Source of the DNA: Flavobacterium ranwuense
GTDB lineage: Bacteria > Bacteroidota > Bacteroidia > Flavobacteriales > Flavobacteriaceae
Direction of reading: 5' to 3'
Length of the DNA stretch: 64,000 nt
NCBI RefSeq assembly: GCF_004349315.1
Contig: NZ_SMLH01000003.1
Coordinates: 186,001-250,000 of the forward strand
Both the position numbers and the translations under genes were made by a program. Below, piece by piece: positions 54,144 to 63,917 of this stretch. Below the pieces are notes generated by a model, which made no database searches, was not told the origin of the DNA, and was given only the letters and a program-made list of their open reading frames with translations. The number at the start of each line of letters is the position of its first letter. Positions within the stretch are counted from its first letter, which is position 1.

Positions 54144-56915
54144 ATGAATACTTATAAGGATTACATTCAAGAAATTGAAGAACGAAAAGGCCAGGGACTT
54201 AACCCAAAGCCAATTGATGGTACTGAATTGCTAAGCGAAATCATTGCACAAATCAAAGATTTGAGTAACGAGTACAGAGAGGATTCTCTTAACTTCTTTA
54301 TTTATAATGTTGTTCCAGGAACTACTCCTGCTGCTAATGTGAAAGCTAAGTTTTTAAAGGAAATCGTTTTAGGTCGATCAGTAGTTGCTGAAATTACGCC
54401 TGCTTTTGCTTTAGAGCTATTATCACATATGAAAGGTGGAACTTCTATAGAGGTATTACTTGATTTAGCTTTAGGTAATGATGTTGCTACTGCAAAAGAT
54501 GCTGCGGAAGTTTTAAAGACACAAGTTTTTCTTTATGAAGCAGATACAGATCGTTTAGAAGCTGCTTTCAAAGATGATAATGAAATTGCTGCAGCAATTC
54601 TAGAGAGCTATGCAAAGGCTGAGTTCTTTACTAAATTACCAGAAATAGCAGAAGAAATTAAGGTAGTTACTTTTATTGCTGGTGAAGGAGATATTTCAAC
54701 TGATTTACTTTCTCCAGGAAACCAAGCGCACTCAAGATCAGATCGTGAACTTCATGGTAAATGTTTAATTTCTTCTGAAGCACAAGCTGAAATCAAAGCA
54801 TTAGCTGAAGCGAATCCTGATAAGAGCGTGATGTTAATCGCTGAAAAAGGAACTATGGGTGTGGGGTCTTCAAGAATGTCAGGTGTAAACAACGTGGCGC
54901 TTTGGAGTGGTAAACAAGCAAGTCCATATGTTCCATTTATTAATATTGCTCCAATCGTTGCAGGAACAAATGGTATTTCTCCAATTTTCCTAACAACTGT
55001 TGATGTTACTGGTGGTATTGGTCTTGACCTTAAAAACTGGACAAAAAAATTAGATGAAAATGGTAACGTTCTTCGTAATGAAAGCGGTGATCCTATTCTT
55101 GAGGAAGTTTATTCTGTTGCTACTGGTACTGTTCTTACAATCAACACAAAGACGAAGAAACTTTATAATGACGATAAGGAATTAATTGATATTTCTAAGG
55201 CATTCACACCTCAGAAAATTGAATTTATAAAAGCTGGTGGATCGTATGCTATTGTATTTGGAAAAAAACTTCAAACATTTGCATCAAAGACTCTTGGTAT
55301 TGATATTGTACCTGTATATGCTCCGTCAAAAGAGGTTTCTGTTGAAGGACAAGGTCTTACAGCTGTAGAAAAAATATTTAATAAAAACGCAGTTGGTTCA
55401 ACTCCGGGTAAGGTTTTACACGCTGGTTCAGATGTTCGTGTTACCGTAAATATTGTTGGTTCGCAAGATACAACTGGTTTGATGACTTCTCAGGAATTAG
55501 AGTCTATGGCTGCTACTGTGATTTCGCCAATCGTTGATGGTGCTTACCAATCAGGTTGTCACACTGCTTCTGTTTGGGATAATAAATCTAAAGCAAATAT
55601 TCCAAGATTAATGAAATTCATGAACGACTTCGGCTTGATTACAGCTCGTGACCCGAAAGGCGTTTATCACTCAATGACTGATGTTATTCACAAAGTACTT
55701 AATGATATTACTGTAAACGAGTGGGCTATCATCATCGGTGGTGACTCTCATACAAGAATGTCTAAAGGAGTCGCTTTTGGTGCTGACTCAGGAACGGTTG
55801 CTCTTGCTCTTGCTACTGGTGAAGCTTCAATGCCAATTCCTGAATCTGTAAAGGTAACATTCAAAGGAGATATGAAAGGGTACATGGATTTCCGTGATGT
55901 AGTACATGCTACGCAATCTCAGATGCTTAAAACATTTGGTGGAGAGAATGTATTCCAAGGAAGAATTATTGAGGTTCACTTAGGAACTCTTAATGCGGAT
56001 CAAGCCTTTACGTTTACGGACTGGACTGCAGAAATGAAAGCAAAAGCTTCGATATGTATTTCTGAGGATTATACCTTGATCGAATCACTAGAGATTGCGA
56101 AGGGTAGAATTCAGATCATGATTGATAAGGGAATGGATAACAAAAATCAAGTTCTTAAAGGACTGATTGCTATAGCTGATAAGCGAATAACTGAGATCAA
56201 AACAGGTGTGAAACCAGCTTTGACTCCGGACGCAGATGCTAAGTATTATGCTGAAGTTGTTGTTGATCTTGATGTGATTGCTGAACCAATGATTGCAGAT
56301 CCAGATGTTAATAATGCTGATGTTTCTAAGCGATATACTCACGACACCATCAGACCGCTATCTTTCTATGGAGGTGTTAAAAAAGTAGATCTTGGATTTA
56401 TCGGTTCTTGCATGGTTCATAAAGGAGATATGAAAATTTTAGCTCAAATGCTTAAGAATATAGATGCACAACAAGGCAAGGTGGAGTTCAAAGCACCACT
56501 AGTTGTGGCTCCTCCAACCTATAACATCGTGGATGAACTTAAGGCTGAAGGAGACTGGGAGATTTTACAAAAGTACTCTGGTTTTGAATTTGATGATAGC
56601 ATACCTAAAGCAGTAGCGCGTACATCATATGAGAAAATGTTGTATTTAGAGCGTCCAGGATGTAACCTATGTATGGGTAATCAGGAAAAAGCAGCCAAAG
56701 GAGATACTGTAATGGCAACTTCTACACGTCTTTTCCAAGGAAGAGTTGTTGAGGATACTGAAGGTAAAAAAGGAGAGTCGTTGCTTTCTTCTACACCTGT
56801 TGTAGTTTTATCTACAATCTTAGGTAGAACTCCAACAATAGAGGAATATAAAACGGCAGTGAAAGGTATCAATCTAACTAAGTTTGCGCCTTCTCATAAG
56901 TTATTAGTTAAATAA
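54144..56915 (+). CDS. acnB: aconitate hydratase B / 2-methylisocitrate dehydratase
   Basis: 923 residues from the ATG at 54144 (MNTYKDYIQEIEERKGQGLNPKPIDG); a TTG six codons earlier is in frame but unlikely. The AcnB layout is visible: an N-terminal HEAT-like domain (about 1-155), then the swivelling domain 4 placed before the core (about 165-390, SPGNQAHSRSDRELHGKCLISSEAQAEI...GTMGVGSSRMSGVNNVALWSG), and the core with IGGDSHTRMSKGVAFGADSG and the cluster cysteines in GSCMVHKGD and RPGCNLCMGN. It interconverts citrate and isocitrate with a [4Fe-4S] cluster. The neighbouring gene encodes a second aconitase of another family, each with its own terminator. Confidence 0.96.
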   Translation: MNTYKDYIQEIEERKGQGLNPKPIDGTELLSEIIAQIKDLSNEYREDSLNFFIYNVVPGTTPAANVKAKFLKEIVLGRSVVAEITPAFALELLSHMKGGTSIEVLLDLALGNDVATAKDAAEVLKTQVFLYEADTDRLEAAFKDDNEIAAAILESYAKAEFFTKLPEIAEEIKVVTFIAGEGDISTDLLSPGNQAHSRSDRELHGKCLISSEAQAEIKALAEANPDKSVMLIAEKGTMGVGSSRMSGVNNVALWSGKQASPYVPFINIAPIVAGTNGISPIFLTTVDVTGGIGLDLKNWTKKLDENGNVLRNESGDPILEEVYSVATGTVLTINTKTKKLYNDDKELIDISKAFTPQKIEFIKAGGSYAIVFGKKLQTFASKTLGIDIVPVYAPSKEVSVEGQGLTAVEKIFNKNAVGSTPGKVLHAGSDVRVTVNIVGSQDTTGLMTSQELESMAATVISPIVDGAYQSGCHTASVWDNKSKANIPRLMKFMNDFGLITARDPKGVYHSMTDVIHKVLNDITVNEWAIIIGGDSHTRMSKGVAFGADSGTVALALATGEASMPIPESVKVTFKGDMKGYMDFRDVVHATQSQMLKTFGGENVFQGRIIEVHLGTLNADQAFTFTDWTAEMKAKASICISEDYTLIESLEIAKGRIQIMIDKGMDNKNQVLKGLIAIADKRITEIKTGVKPALTPDADAKYYAEVVVDLDVIAEPMIADPDVNNADVSKRYTHDTIRPLSFYGGVKKVDLGFIGSCMVHKGDMKILAQMLKNIDAQQGKVEFKAPLVVAPPTYNIVDELKAEGDWEILQKYSGFEFDDSIPKAVARTSYEKMLYLERPGCNLCMGNQEKAAKGDTVMATSTRLFQGRVVEDTEGKKGESLLSSTPVVVLSTILGRTPTIEEYKTAVKGINLTKFAPSHKLLVK

Positions 56916-56941
56916 TTCACATAATTAGTTAATTATAATTT

Positions 56942-56974
56942 AAAAGCCTGAGTCTAATGACTCAGGCTTTTTTT
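56942..56974 (+). terminator. intrinsic terminator of acnB
   Basis: A perfect 13-bp stem, AAAAGCCTGAGTC (56942-56954) with GACTCAGGCTTTT (56959-56971), loop TAAT, and a T-run. Confidence 0.95.
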
Positions 56975-57037
56975 ATACTCTATTTTTTTGTATCTTGTAT
57001 GTTTAAAATAGAATAGTAACAATTATATATAAATCTT

Positions 57038-59305
57038 ATGGCTTTTGATATTGAAATGATTAAAAAAGTGTACGACAACATGACAACTCGTGTTGATAAA
57101 GCACGTGAGATAGTTGGTCGCCCACTTACTTTAACAGAGAAAATTTTGTACAATCACCTTTGGGACGGAACTCCATCTGTCGCTTTTACAAGAGGTGCTG
57201 ATTATGTTGATTTTGCTCCGGATAGAGTTGCTTGTCAAGATGCAACGGCTCAAATGGCATTATTGCAATTTATGCATGCAGGTAAAAAGAAAGTGGCTGT
57301 TCCTACAACAGTACATTGTGATCACTTGATTCAAGCTAAAGTTGATGCTGCAACCGATTTGGCCAGAGCAAAAACACAAAGCAATGAAGTATTTGAATTT
57401 CTTTCTTCAGTATCAAATAAATACGGAATTGGTTTCTGGAAACCAGGAGCGGGAATTATTCATCAAGTAGTTCTTGAGAACTACGCATTCCCAGGTGGAA
57501 TGATGATTGGTACTGATTCTCACACTGTAAATGCAGGGGGTTTGGGAATGGTAGCGATTGGTGTTGGTGGTGCTGATGCGGTTGATGTTATGTCAGGAAT
57601 GGCTTGGGAATTGAAATTTCCTAAATTAATTGGAGTAAAATTGACTGGAAAACTTTCCGGTTGGACAGCTCCAAAAGATGTTATCCTTAAAGTTGCTGGT
57701 ATTCTTACTGTAAAAGGAGGAACAGGTGCGATCGTTGAATATTTTGGTGAGGGTGCTACTTCTATGTCTTGTACAGGAAAAGGAACTATCTGTAATATGG
57801 GTGCCGAAATTGGCGCTACTACATCTACTTTTGGTTACGATGCTTCAATGGGACGTTATTTGCGTTCTACAAATAGAGCTGATGTTGCTGATGCAGCTGA
57901 TAAAATTGCTCCTTATTTAACAGGTGATGCTGAAGTATATGCAAATCCAGAATTGTATTTTGACCAAGTGATCGAAATCAACTTAGACGAATTAGAGCCG
58001 CATTTAAATGGACCTTATACACCGGATTTAGCTACGCCAATTTCTAAAATGAAAGAAGAAGCAATCAAAAATAACTGGCCTTTAAAAATTGAAGTAGCTT
58101 TGATCGGCTCTTGTACAAACTCTTCGTACGAAGATATTGCTCGTGCAGCTTCTTTGGCTAAACAAGTTACCGATAAAAATTTAAAAATAAAATCTCAATT
58201 CACCATTACTCCAGGTTCTGAAGTAGTGCGTTATACAATAGAACGTGACGGATTTATCGATATTTTCGATAAAATGGGAGCAACTGTTTTTGCTAATGCT
58301 TGCGGACCATGTATCGGAATGTGGGACAGAGAAGGTGCTGAAAAAGAAGAACGCAATACAATCGTTCACTCTTTCAACCGTAACTTTTCAAAACGTGCCG
58401 ACGGGAATCCAAATACTTTGGCTTTCGTAGGTTCGCCTGAATTGGTAACGGCACTTGCTATTGCTGGAGATTTAGGTTTCAATCCATTGACTGATACGTT
58501 AATCAATGAAAATGGTGAAGAAGTAAAATTAGACGCTCCAACAGGAAACGAATTGCCTCCAAAAGGTTTTGATGCTGAAGACCCAGGTTTTCAAGCGCCT
58601 GCCGAGGATGGTTCAGGTGTTCAAATCGCGGTTAGTGAAACTTCAGAAAGATTACAATTATTAGCTCCGTTCTTACCTTGGGATGGAAAAAACATCACAG
58701 GTGCTAAATTGCTTATCAAAGCTTTCGGAAAATGCACAACAGATCACATCTCTATGGCTGGACCATGGTTGCGTTTCCGTGGACATTTAGATAATATTTC
58801 TAATAATATGTTGATAGGTGCGATTAATGCATTCAACCAAAAATCAAATGCAGTTAAAAACCAGCTGACGGGTATTTATGATGCAGTTCCTGCTGTAGCG
58901 CGCGCTTACAAAGCTGCTGGTGTTCCTTCGATTGTTGTTGGAGACCATAACTACGGAGAAGGATCTTCTCGTGAACATGCAGCTATGGAACCTCGTTTCT
59001 TAGGTGTAAAAGCAGTACTGGTAAAATCATTTGCTCGTATCCACGAAACAAACCTTAAAAAACAAGGTCTTTTAGGATTGACATTTGCTACTGAAGCTGA
59101 TTACGATAAAATCCAGGAAGATGATACTATCAACTTCATTGATTTAGTTGATTTTGCTCCAGGAAAACCATTAACTCTAGAATTCGTTCACGCAGATGGA
59201 ACCAAAGATATCATCTTGGCAAACCATACGTACAACGAAGGACAAATTGGTTGGTTCGTTGCCGGTTCAGCATTAAACTTGATTGCTGCTGCTGGAAAAG
59301 CATAA
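57038..59305 (+). CDS. aconitate hydratase, mitochondrial type
   Basis: 755 residues, the size of mitochondrial aconitase and not of bacterial AcnA (about 890). Cluster and substrate motifs: [52 protein letters not shown] (first cluster Cys) and [14 protein letters not shown] (the other two). Domain 4 follows at about 570-755 ([70 protein letters not shown]). It catalyses citrate/isocitrate conversion in the citric acid cycle. It follows acnB by 122 bases with a terminator in between, so the pair are neighbours but likely separately controlled. Confidence 0.97.
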   Translation: MAFDIEMIKKVYDNMTTRVDKAREIVGRPLTLTEKILYNHLWDGTPSVAFTRGADYVDFAPDRVACQDATAQMALLQFMHAGKKKVAVPTTVHCDHLIQAKVDAATDLARAKTQSNEVFEFLSSVSNKYGIGFWKPGAGIIHQVVLENYAFPGGMMIGTDSHTVNAGGLGMVAIGVGGADAVDVMSGMAWELKFPKLIGVKLTGKLSGWTAPKDVILKVAGILTVKGGTGAIVEYFGEGATSMSCTGKGTICNMGAEIGATTSTFGYDASMGRYLRSTNRADVADAADKIAPYLTGDAEVYANPELYFDQVIEINLDELEPHLNGPYTPDLATPISKMKEEAIKNNWPLKIEVALIGSCTNSSYEDIARAASLAKQVTDKNLKIKSQFTITPGSEVVRYTIERDGFIDIFDKMGATVFANACGPCIGMWDREGAEKEERNTIVHSFNRNFSKRADGNPNTLAFVGSPELVTALAIAGDLGFNPLTDTLINENGEEVKLDAPTGNELPPKGFDAEDPGFQAPAEDGSGVQIAVSETSERLQLLAPFLPWDGKNITGAKLLIKAFGKCTTDHISMAGPWLRFRGHLDNISNNMLIGAINAFNQKSNAVKNQLTGIYDAVPAVARAYKAAGVPSIVVGDHNYGEGSSREHAAMEPRFLGVKAVLVKSFARIHETNLKKQGLLGLTFATEADYDKIQEDDTINFIDLVDFAPGKPLTLEFVHADGTKDIILANHTYNEGQIGWFVAGSALNLIAAAGKA

Positions 59306-59327
59306 GTAAATTATATAGTTTATATTC

Positions 59328-59360
59328 AAAACTCTCAAGGAAACTTGGGAGTTTTTTTAT
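59328..59360 (+). terminator. intrinsic terminator of the second aconitase gene
   Basis: AAAACTCTCAAG (59328-59339) with CTTGGGAGTTTT (59344-59355), one G-U pair, loop GAAA, and a T-run. Confidence 0.93.
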
Positions 59361-59381
59361 TCATTCCCAATTTATTTCAGG

Positions 59382-59524
59382 AGCTGTTTCCTGCTGACCG
59401 TTTCAAGCTTTTTCGCAGAATTGCTTTTTTCCAAGATAAAAAAGGAGCTTCTTTTAGTCGCTCTTTTTTCTTAGGAAAAATGGGCAATTCTGCTTCAAAA
59501 GGCTTTCCATTTTCATCAGGGCTA
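59382..59524 (+). repeat. interspersed structured repeat, copy D
   Basis: Starts AGCTGTTTCCTGCTGACCG and ends TTTTCATCAGGGCTA, like copy A and in the same orientation. The core hairpin is CCAAGATAAAAAAGGA / TCTTTTTTCTTAGG with loop GCTTCTTTTAGTCGC. An open frame of about 65 codons overlaps it but is an accident of composition. Confidence 0.8.
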
Positions 59525-60021
59525 CAAATCAGAAATTAGAATTTCAATTTCTATTTATTGATTTGGAACAATTTTTTTTTTGAAAAGCAAAAGAGCTTTA
59601 AGCCTAAAATAGAGGCAAAATTCAAAAAACAGGGCAAAATTTTATTTTTTGAACGTTAAAATTTAAAAAAAGACTATGTTTTTTGATTAAATCACTTATA
59701 TTAGCCTTTTTGGAAAATTAAATTTTAAAAGAAGCTTTTTTGATTGTTTTTAAAATCAACCTTCTTTAGAATTTTTATTTTCAACGCAACAATACATTAG
59801 GATTGTAAGGCGTTACTGTTTCAGCTGCTTTTACAATTGAAATAAAAAATCAACTAGAATTTAAAATGAACACATTCTGAACCTCTTTTTTTTGAAAGAG
59901 ACAAGGATTATTTTTACAATTTTTTAAATAAAAAAGTAAAAAAGCAAACCATAGCGAGATTTAATAATTATATCCCGAAATCGCTGTGTAGAATAAAAAA
60001 GGGGTAAGTAATTTGAAATAA
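59525..60021. other. AT-rich intergenic DNA
   Basis: About 500 bases with long A and T runs. No gene, promoter of good quality or RNA fold is recognised. A 20-codon stretch on the minus strand near 59860-59790 looks protein-like but has no start. Confidence 0.5.
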
Positions 60022-61521
60022 ATGAATATGAGTTTAAGATTAATTGTAACATTGTTTTTATTGAATAGTATCGTTCTTTTTTCTCAGGAAAATAACATGA
60101 AACACACCATAGTAAAAGGAGAAACAATTTCTAGTATTGCTGAAAAATATGATGTAAAACAAAGCGCTATTTTTAAACTAAATCCAAACGCAAAAAATCT
60201 TTTAAAACTCAATTCCATTTTATTAATTCCTGTAGCATCCTCAAAGAAAACAAATACTAAATCCAAGGTCGCAACAAATTCTTCCGCAAAAGAACACGAA
60301 GTACTTGCCAAAGAAACGCTTTACGGAATTGCAAAACAATACGGAATCTCTCTAAAAGAATTAAATGAGCTCAATCCAACATTAGAATCTACAGGACTGA
60401 AAATTGGCCAAAAAATTATAATTTCAGCGAACACATCTTCAACAGAAGTAGCTGTTGCTCCTCAAGCCAATAAGGTTTCTCAAAAACCTGAATTATTAGT
60501 TATCCCACAAATAATTGAAACTGAAAAATCCACTACGGAACAAACCACGGTTGAAGTGCTGTCAAAAGAATCAAAATATTCTATCGCAAGAAAATACGGA
60601 ATTACGGTTAAAGAATTAGACAAAGCCAATCCAACTTTAGGAACCAAAGTACTTAGAGTAGGTCAAAAAATAACGATTCCAGGAAATGGAATACCAGTGA
60701 CTGAAATAGCAATTATACCACAACAAAACAAAGAATTAACAAGCGAAGCAGTGGTAGTTATTGCTGAAACGGTTAAAGTTGTACCCAAAATAGAAGAAGT
60801 AGTTTCTCAGCCGAAAATAGATTTACCGAAATCAGAAGTTACAACTGTTTCTCAATCAAATGAAACAGTAAGCGCAACTTCAGAGAATATTGTTCGTGAA
60901 GTTTTGCCAAAAGAAACTAAATATGGTATCGCTAAACAATATGGAATTACGGTTCAGGAATTAGAAAAACAAAATCCAGAAATTAAAAACGGACTTCGTG
61001 TAGGAAATAAATTGAACATTCGGGCGAATAATGTACCACTAGAAAACAATGTTGTTGTTAGCGCTGATAGTAACAATACTACTATTGAAAACACTAAAAT
61101 TGATTTTAACAATTCAATAAAACCTACTTTCAGTCATGATTTTCTTGATCAATTGATAGAACGTGCTTCAGAAAATATAGGAACCAGATACCGTACAGGA
61201 GGAACTTCAAAAGCAGGATTTGACTGTTCCGGTTTAATGTGTACTACCTTTGGGGCATTTGACATTAAGCTACCAAGAACATCAAGAGAGCAATCAGGTG
61301 TTGGAACTAAAATAAATACCGAAGAAGCTCAAAAAGGGGATTTAATTTTCTTTAAAACCAACGGTAGAAGCCAAATTAATCATGTAGGTATGGTTGTAGA
61401 AGTTTGTGAAGGAGAAATAAAATTTATTCACTCTTCAGTGAGTAATGGAGTTATAATTTCCTCAACAAAGGAAAAATATTATGAGAAAAATTTCTCCCAA
61501 ATAAATAGAGTTTTGCAGTAA
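60022..61521 (+). CDS. LysM-repeat NlpC/P60 cell-wall endopeptidase
   Basis: 499 residues; a second ATG two codons in is also possible. Signal peptide about 1-22 (ending LFSQ). Four LysM modules bind peptidoglycan: about 27-72, 93-136, 179-221 and 293-335 (for example LAKETLYGIAKQYGISLKELNELNPTL). The linkers between them are Thr/Val/Glu-rich. The C-terminal NlpC/P60 domain (about 372-499) has the catalytic Cys402 (FDCSGLM), His454 (INHVGMV) and His470 (FIHSS). It cuts peptide bonds in peptidoglycan stems, for growth or division. It stands alone and ends at a very strong terminator. Confidence 0.95.
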   Translation: MNMSLRLIVTLFLLNSIVLFSQENNMKHTIVKGETISSIAEKYDVKQSAIFKLNPNAKNLLKLNSILLIPVASSKKTNTKSKVATNSSAKEHEVLAKETLYGIAKQYGISLKELNELNPTLESTGLKIGQKIIISANTSSTEVAVAPQANKVSQKPELLVIPQIIETEKSTTEQTTVEVLSKESKYSIARKYGITVKELDKANPTLGTKVLRVGQKITIPGNGIPVTEIAIIPQQNKELTSEAVVVIAETVKVVPKIEEVVSQPKIDLPKSEVTTVSQSNETVSATSENIVREVLPKETKYGIAKQYGITVQELEKQNPEIKNGLRVGNKLNIRANNVPLENNVVVSADSNNTTIENTKIDFNNSIKPTFSHDFLDQLIERASENIGTRYRTGGTSKAGFDCSGLMCTTFGAFDIKLPRTSREQSGVGTKINTEEAQKGDLIFFKTNGRSQINHVGMVVEVCEGEIKFIHSSVSNGVIISSTKEKYYEKNFSQINRVLQ

Positions 61522-61554
61522 TTGTAATTGGTGAAATTCAAAAATATAAGAACT

Positions 61555-61598
61555 AAAAAAGCGAAACTCCTCAGGCAACTGAGGAGTTTCGCTTTTTT
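61555..61598. terminator. bidirectional intrinsic terminator, 20-bp stem
   Basis: A perfect stem of 20 pairs (61555-61574 with 61579-61598), core GCGAAACTCCTCAG, with a GCAA tetraloop and A- and T-runs at the base. It lies between the convergent endopeptidase and VOC genes and reaches to within 3 bases of the VOC stop codon. Confidence 0.97.
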
Positions 61599-61601
61599 AG
61601 T

Positions 61602-62060
61602 TTAGTGTTGTTCTGCACTATTTATTTCAATCCAATAGCCATCTGGATCCTGTATGTATATTTGTTTGATTCCATCTGCTCTAACGGTTATAGTATCGAG
61701 TTTTCCCGGCCAGTCAGAATAAGTAATGTGTAGTGCTTTAAGTACTTGAATCAGTGCCTCAAAATTAGCCGATTTAAACGCAAGATGTACCGCTTTGTTT
61801 ATCGTAACAGGCCCTTTAATAGTGGAAACTAAGTGTAATTCTTTGCCATCACCCAATGAAACCCAACGGATGCCTTCCTTTCTTGTAAGATTGGTAATTT
61901 CAGAAAGTTTTAAAACGTTAGTGTAAAAATCAACTGAACGATCCAAGTCTTTTACTGAAAGTGCCATGTGATCCAACTTCAAAGCAAATAAGTTGGTCTT
62001 CTGGGCGCAAAGTGTTCCGGTGAATACAAATACAATTAGGAATGCGGTTATTTTTTTCAT
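61602..62060 (-). CDS. exported VOC-superfamily (glyoxalase-like) protein
   Basis: 152 residues. Residues 1-19 are a signal peptide (MKKITAFLIVFVFTGTLCAQ). The rest is one vicinal-oxygen-chelate fold of two beta-alpha-beta-beta-beta units: LDHMALSVKDLDRSVDFYTNVLKL and AVHLAFKSANFEALIQVL...YIQDPDGYWIEI. Candidate metal ligands are His31, Glu74 or His76, His92 and Glu145. VOC enzymes include glyoxalase I, dioxygenases and resistance proteins; the reaction cannot be assigned. An exported single-domain form is less common than a cytosolic one. The terminator ends 3 bases from its stop. Confidence 0.87.
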   Translation of the reverse strand: MKKITAFLIVFVFTGTLCAQKTNLFALKLDHMALSVKDLDRSVDFYTNVLKLSEITNLTRKEGIRWVSLGDGKELHLVSTIKGPVTINKAVHLAFKSANFEALIQVLKALHITYSDWPGKLDTITVRADGIKQIYIQDPDGYWIEINSAEQH

Positions 62061-62114
62061 GAGTAATTTGATTTATATTTCACTAAAGTAGTATTTGTTG
62101 TTTTGTATTTATAA

Positions 62115-63167
62115 TCAATTCTTACCAAGAATGTTATTTATTACCTTAATTGATTCCTCAGTTGTGCTAGTATTGGTATTTATAGCCACACTATTATTGT
62201 TGTAGGGTTCATATTTGTTTTGATTTGAGCGAGAAAATAAACCCACTGTAGGTGTTAATGAAGCACTGGCCAAATGCATAATTCCACTGTCAGCGCCAAT
62301 GAAAATTTCAGTATTTGCAATTACAGACCCAATTTCTCGAATGTCTTTACTATAAAAAGTAGGTGCTTTAAATCCTATTTTTGAAATATTTTCAACTGGT
62401 AAAACTTCTATAATATTGTAGTCTTCATATTCTATTTTTAATCGGCCATAAAATTCTTCCCACCACGTTTCGGAATAGCATTTGTCATCAGTTGCATAGG
62501 TAAAAATAGAAATGGTTTTTTTGTCATCAGGAACTATTTTGTCTACTATTTTTTTGCCTTCAGCAAGTTCAGCAAGGCTTAACTTAAGGTCTAAGGATGG
62601 AACTGGATTCTCGTTTTCCTGAAATCCTAATTTGGTTAAAAAACTCCTAAATTCATATACCGGATATTTTGCAATATGATCATAATCTGTATGTTTTAGC
62701 TGAATTGTTTCGTCAGCCTCACCAAAAAATTTATATTTTGCATCCGCAAATTGTGCGGATAATCTCCCAGACGAAGAGTTTTTATCAACATTAATAACAA
62801 TGTCATAGTGTTGTCTTTTAATTTTTATCCAAACTTGAAAATAAGCGATTAGATGTTTAAAGGGTTTTTTGGGAAGTTCAATGATGTAATCGATATTCGT
62901 ATAATTTTTAAATACAATAGGTGTTAAACCACCTTTTACAAACAAATCAATTTTACACTCAGGAAAAGTAGTTATTACATCTTGAACCAGTGGCGTAATT
63001 AATAATAGGTTTCCCAATCTATGATTTGGTCTGGAAATTAAAACCCTTTTGATTTCAATTTTTTGAGTCAAATCTATATCTTGATTTTTTTGAGAACTGC
63101 CGATATTTTTAGTTAGGCTATGCGTTAAAATCCTTCGAAATACATTTACTTTTTTTAAGATACTCAT
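62115..63167 (-). CDS. glycosyltransferase family 9 (heptosyltransferase-like)
   Basis: 350 residues. The N-terminal Rossmann half begins after a 38-residue lead with KRVLISRPNHRLGNLLLITPLVQDVITTFPECKIDLFVKGG, the ADP-heptose:LPS heptosyltransferase pattern; the C-terminal half carries FIGADSGIMHLASASLTPTVGLFSRSNQNKYEPY, the nucleotide-sugar-binding signature. It should transfer a sugar in lipopolysaccharide or related glycan synthesis on the cytosolic face of the inner membrane. No LPS genes are adjacent, so acceptor and donor are unknown. It lies 54 bases upstream of the VOC gene on the same strand and may share its transcript. Confidence 0.92.
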   Translation of the reverse strand: MSILKKVNVFRRILTHSLTKNIGSSQKNQDIDLTQKIEIKRVLISRPNHRLGNLLLITPLVQDVITTFPECKIDLFVKGGLTPIVFKNYTNIDYIIELPKKPFKHLIAYFQVWIKIKRQHYDIVINVDKNSSSGRLSAQFADAKYKFFGEADETIQLKHTDYDHIAKYPVYEFRSFLTKLGFQENENPVPSLDLKLSLAELAEGKKIVDKIVPDDKKTISIFTYATDDKCYSETWWEEFYGRLKIEYEDYNIIEVLPVENISKIGFKAPTFYSKDIREIGSVIANTEIFIGADSGIMHLASASLTPTVGLFSRSNQNKYEPYNNNSVAINTNTSTTEESIKVINNILGKN

Positions 63168-63627
63168 GCTTTTAAAATATTATATAGTATTGAATTTATT
63201 TTTAATTATAAAATTGAAAAGGTCTGTTTTTATTCTTTTTCACAGAATATAGAATAACTAAGATGAACCAAAACGTATCAGCTAACAGGCAAATATACAA
63301 TATAGAAGCTAATAATATTTGTAGCCCTTTATTATATACCTTAATTTTAAAGGTGGCTTAATCTTAAAGTGTTTTTCAAGGCTATATTAAAATCAGAAAG
63401 ATTAAGATCAGGATATGCAAATAAAAATACCTTCTTTCTCGATTATCCAAATTTCAATATTTAAAGACTTCTAGTTTCTTTCAGTTAATTACTTTTGCTC
63501 CTAATTTAAGCTTTACATAATATAGAATTAGTGTAAATTAGGATTTGGAATCATAAAAAAGCACATCAATGCTAAACGGTGATAATATATTTTGCAATCT
63601 TTGAACTCTAAAAAATTAAACAGCATT
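63168..63627. other. intergenic DNA without recognised features
   Basis: 460 AT-rich bases between divergent genes. A TATATTTTGC at 63587-63596 may be the -7 region of the CDGSH gene. I see nothing else of note. Confidence 0.5.
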
Positions 63628-63855
63628 ATGAATAAGACGAAACTAACAATTAATCGCAACGGATCTATAAAAATAGAAGGCGATTTCGAAATAACAGACA
63701 GCGAAGGAAAAGTATACGGATTAGAGGGAAGAACTGCTTTGGGTCTTTGCCGTTGTGGATTATCAGTAAACAAACCTTTTTGTGACGGCTCACACCGCAA
63801 TGGTTTTGAGCATGAATCAGCTGCATTTGATTTGCCACCAATGAAAACGAAGTAA
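63628..63855 (+). CDS. CDGSH iron-sulfur domain protein
   Basis: 75 residues from the ATG at 63628; a TTG 12 codons earlier is in frame but lies in the presumed promoter. The [2Fe-2S] ligands are seen in CRCGLSVNKPFCDGSH: Cys41, Cys43, Cys52 and His56, the 3Cys-1His set of the mitoNEET-like CDGSH family. A short N-terminal strand region (LTINRNGSIKIEGDFEITDSEGKVYGLEGRTALGL) is typical of stand-alone bacterial forms. The family handles redox or cluster transfer; the partner is unknown. It is a single-gene unit with a terminator 27 bases after the stop. Confidence 0.93.
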   Translation: MNKTKLTINRNGSIKIEGDFEITDSEGKVYGLEGRTALGLCRCGLSVNKPFCDGSHRNGFEHESAAFDLPPMKTK

Positions 63856-63882
63856 TATAATTTTCTGATTCGATTAAACAAG

Positions 63883-63917
63883 AAAAGCTAAATCTTTATG
63901 GATTTAGCTTTTTTTGT
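63883..63917 (+). terminator. intrinsic terminator of the CDGSH gene
   Basis: A perfect 12-bp stem, AAAAGCTAAATC (63883-63894) with GATTTAGCTTTT (63901-63912), loop TTTATG, and a T-run. The last 80 bases of the window hold nothing I can name. Confidence 0.94.

Noticed and set aside
59345..59539. Open frame of 64 codons within the 59.4 kb region
   Set aside because: It lies on the interspersed repeat copy D, and its residues follow the repeat sequence; no family-like features or promoter.
59788..59865. Minus-strand stretch reading VKAAETVTPYNPNVLLR followed by stop
   Set aside because: It looks protein-like and might be a gene remnant, but has no start, is only about 20 codons long, and I cannot match it to a family with confidence.
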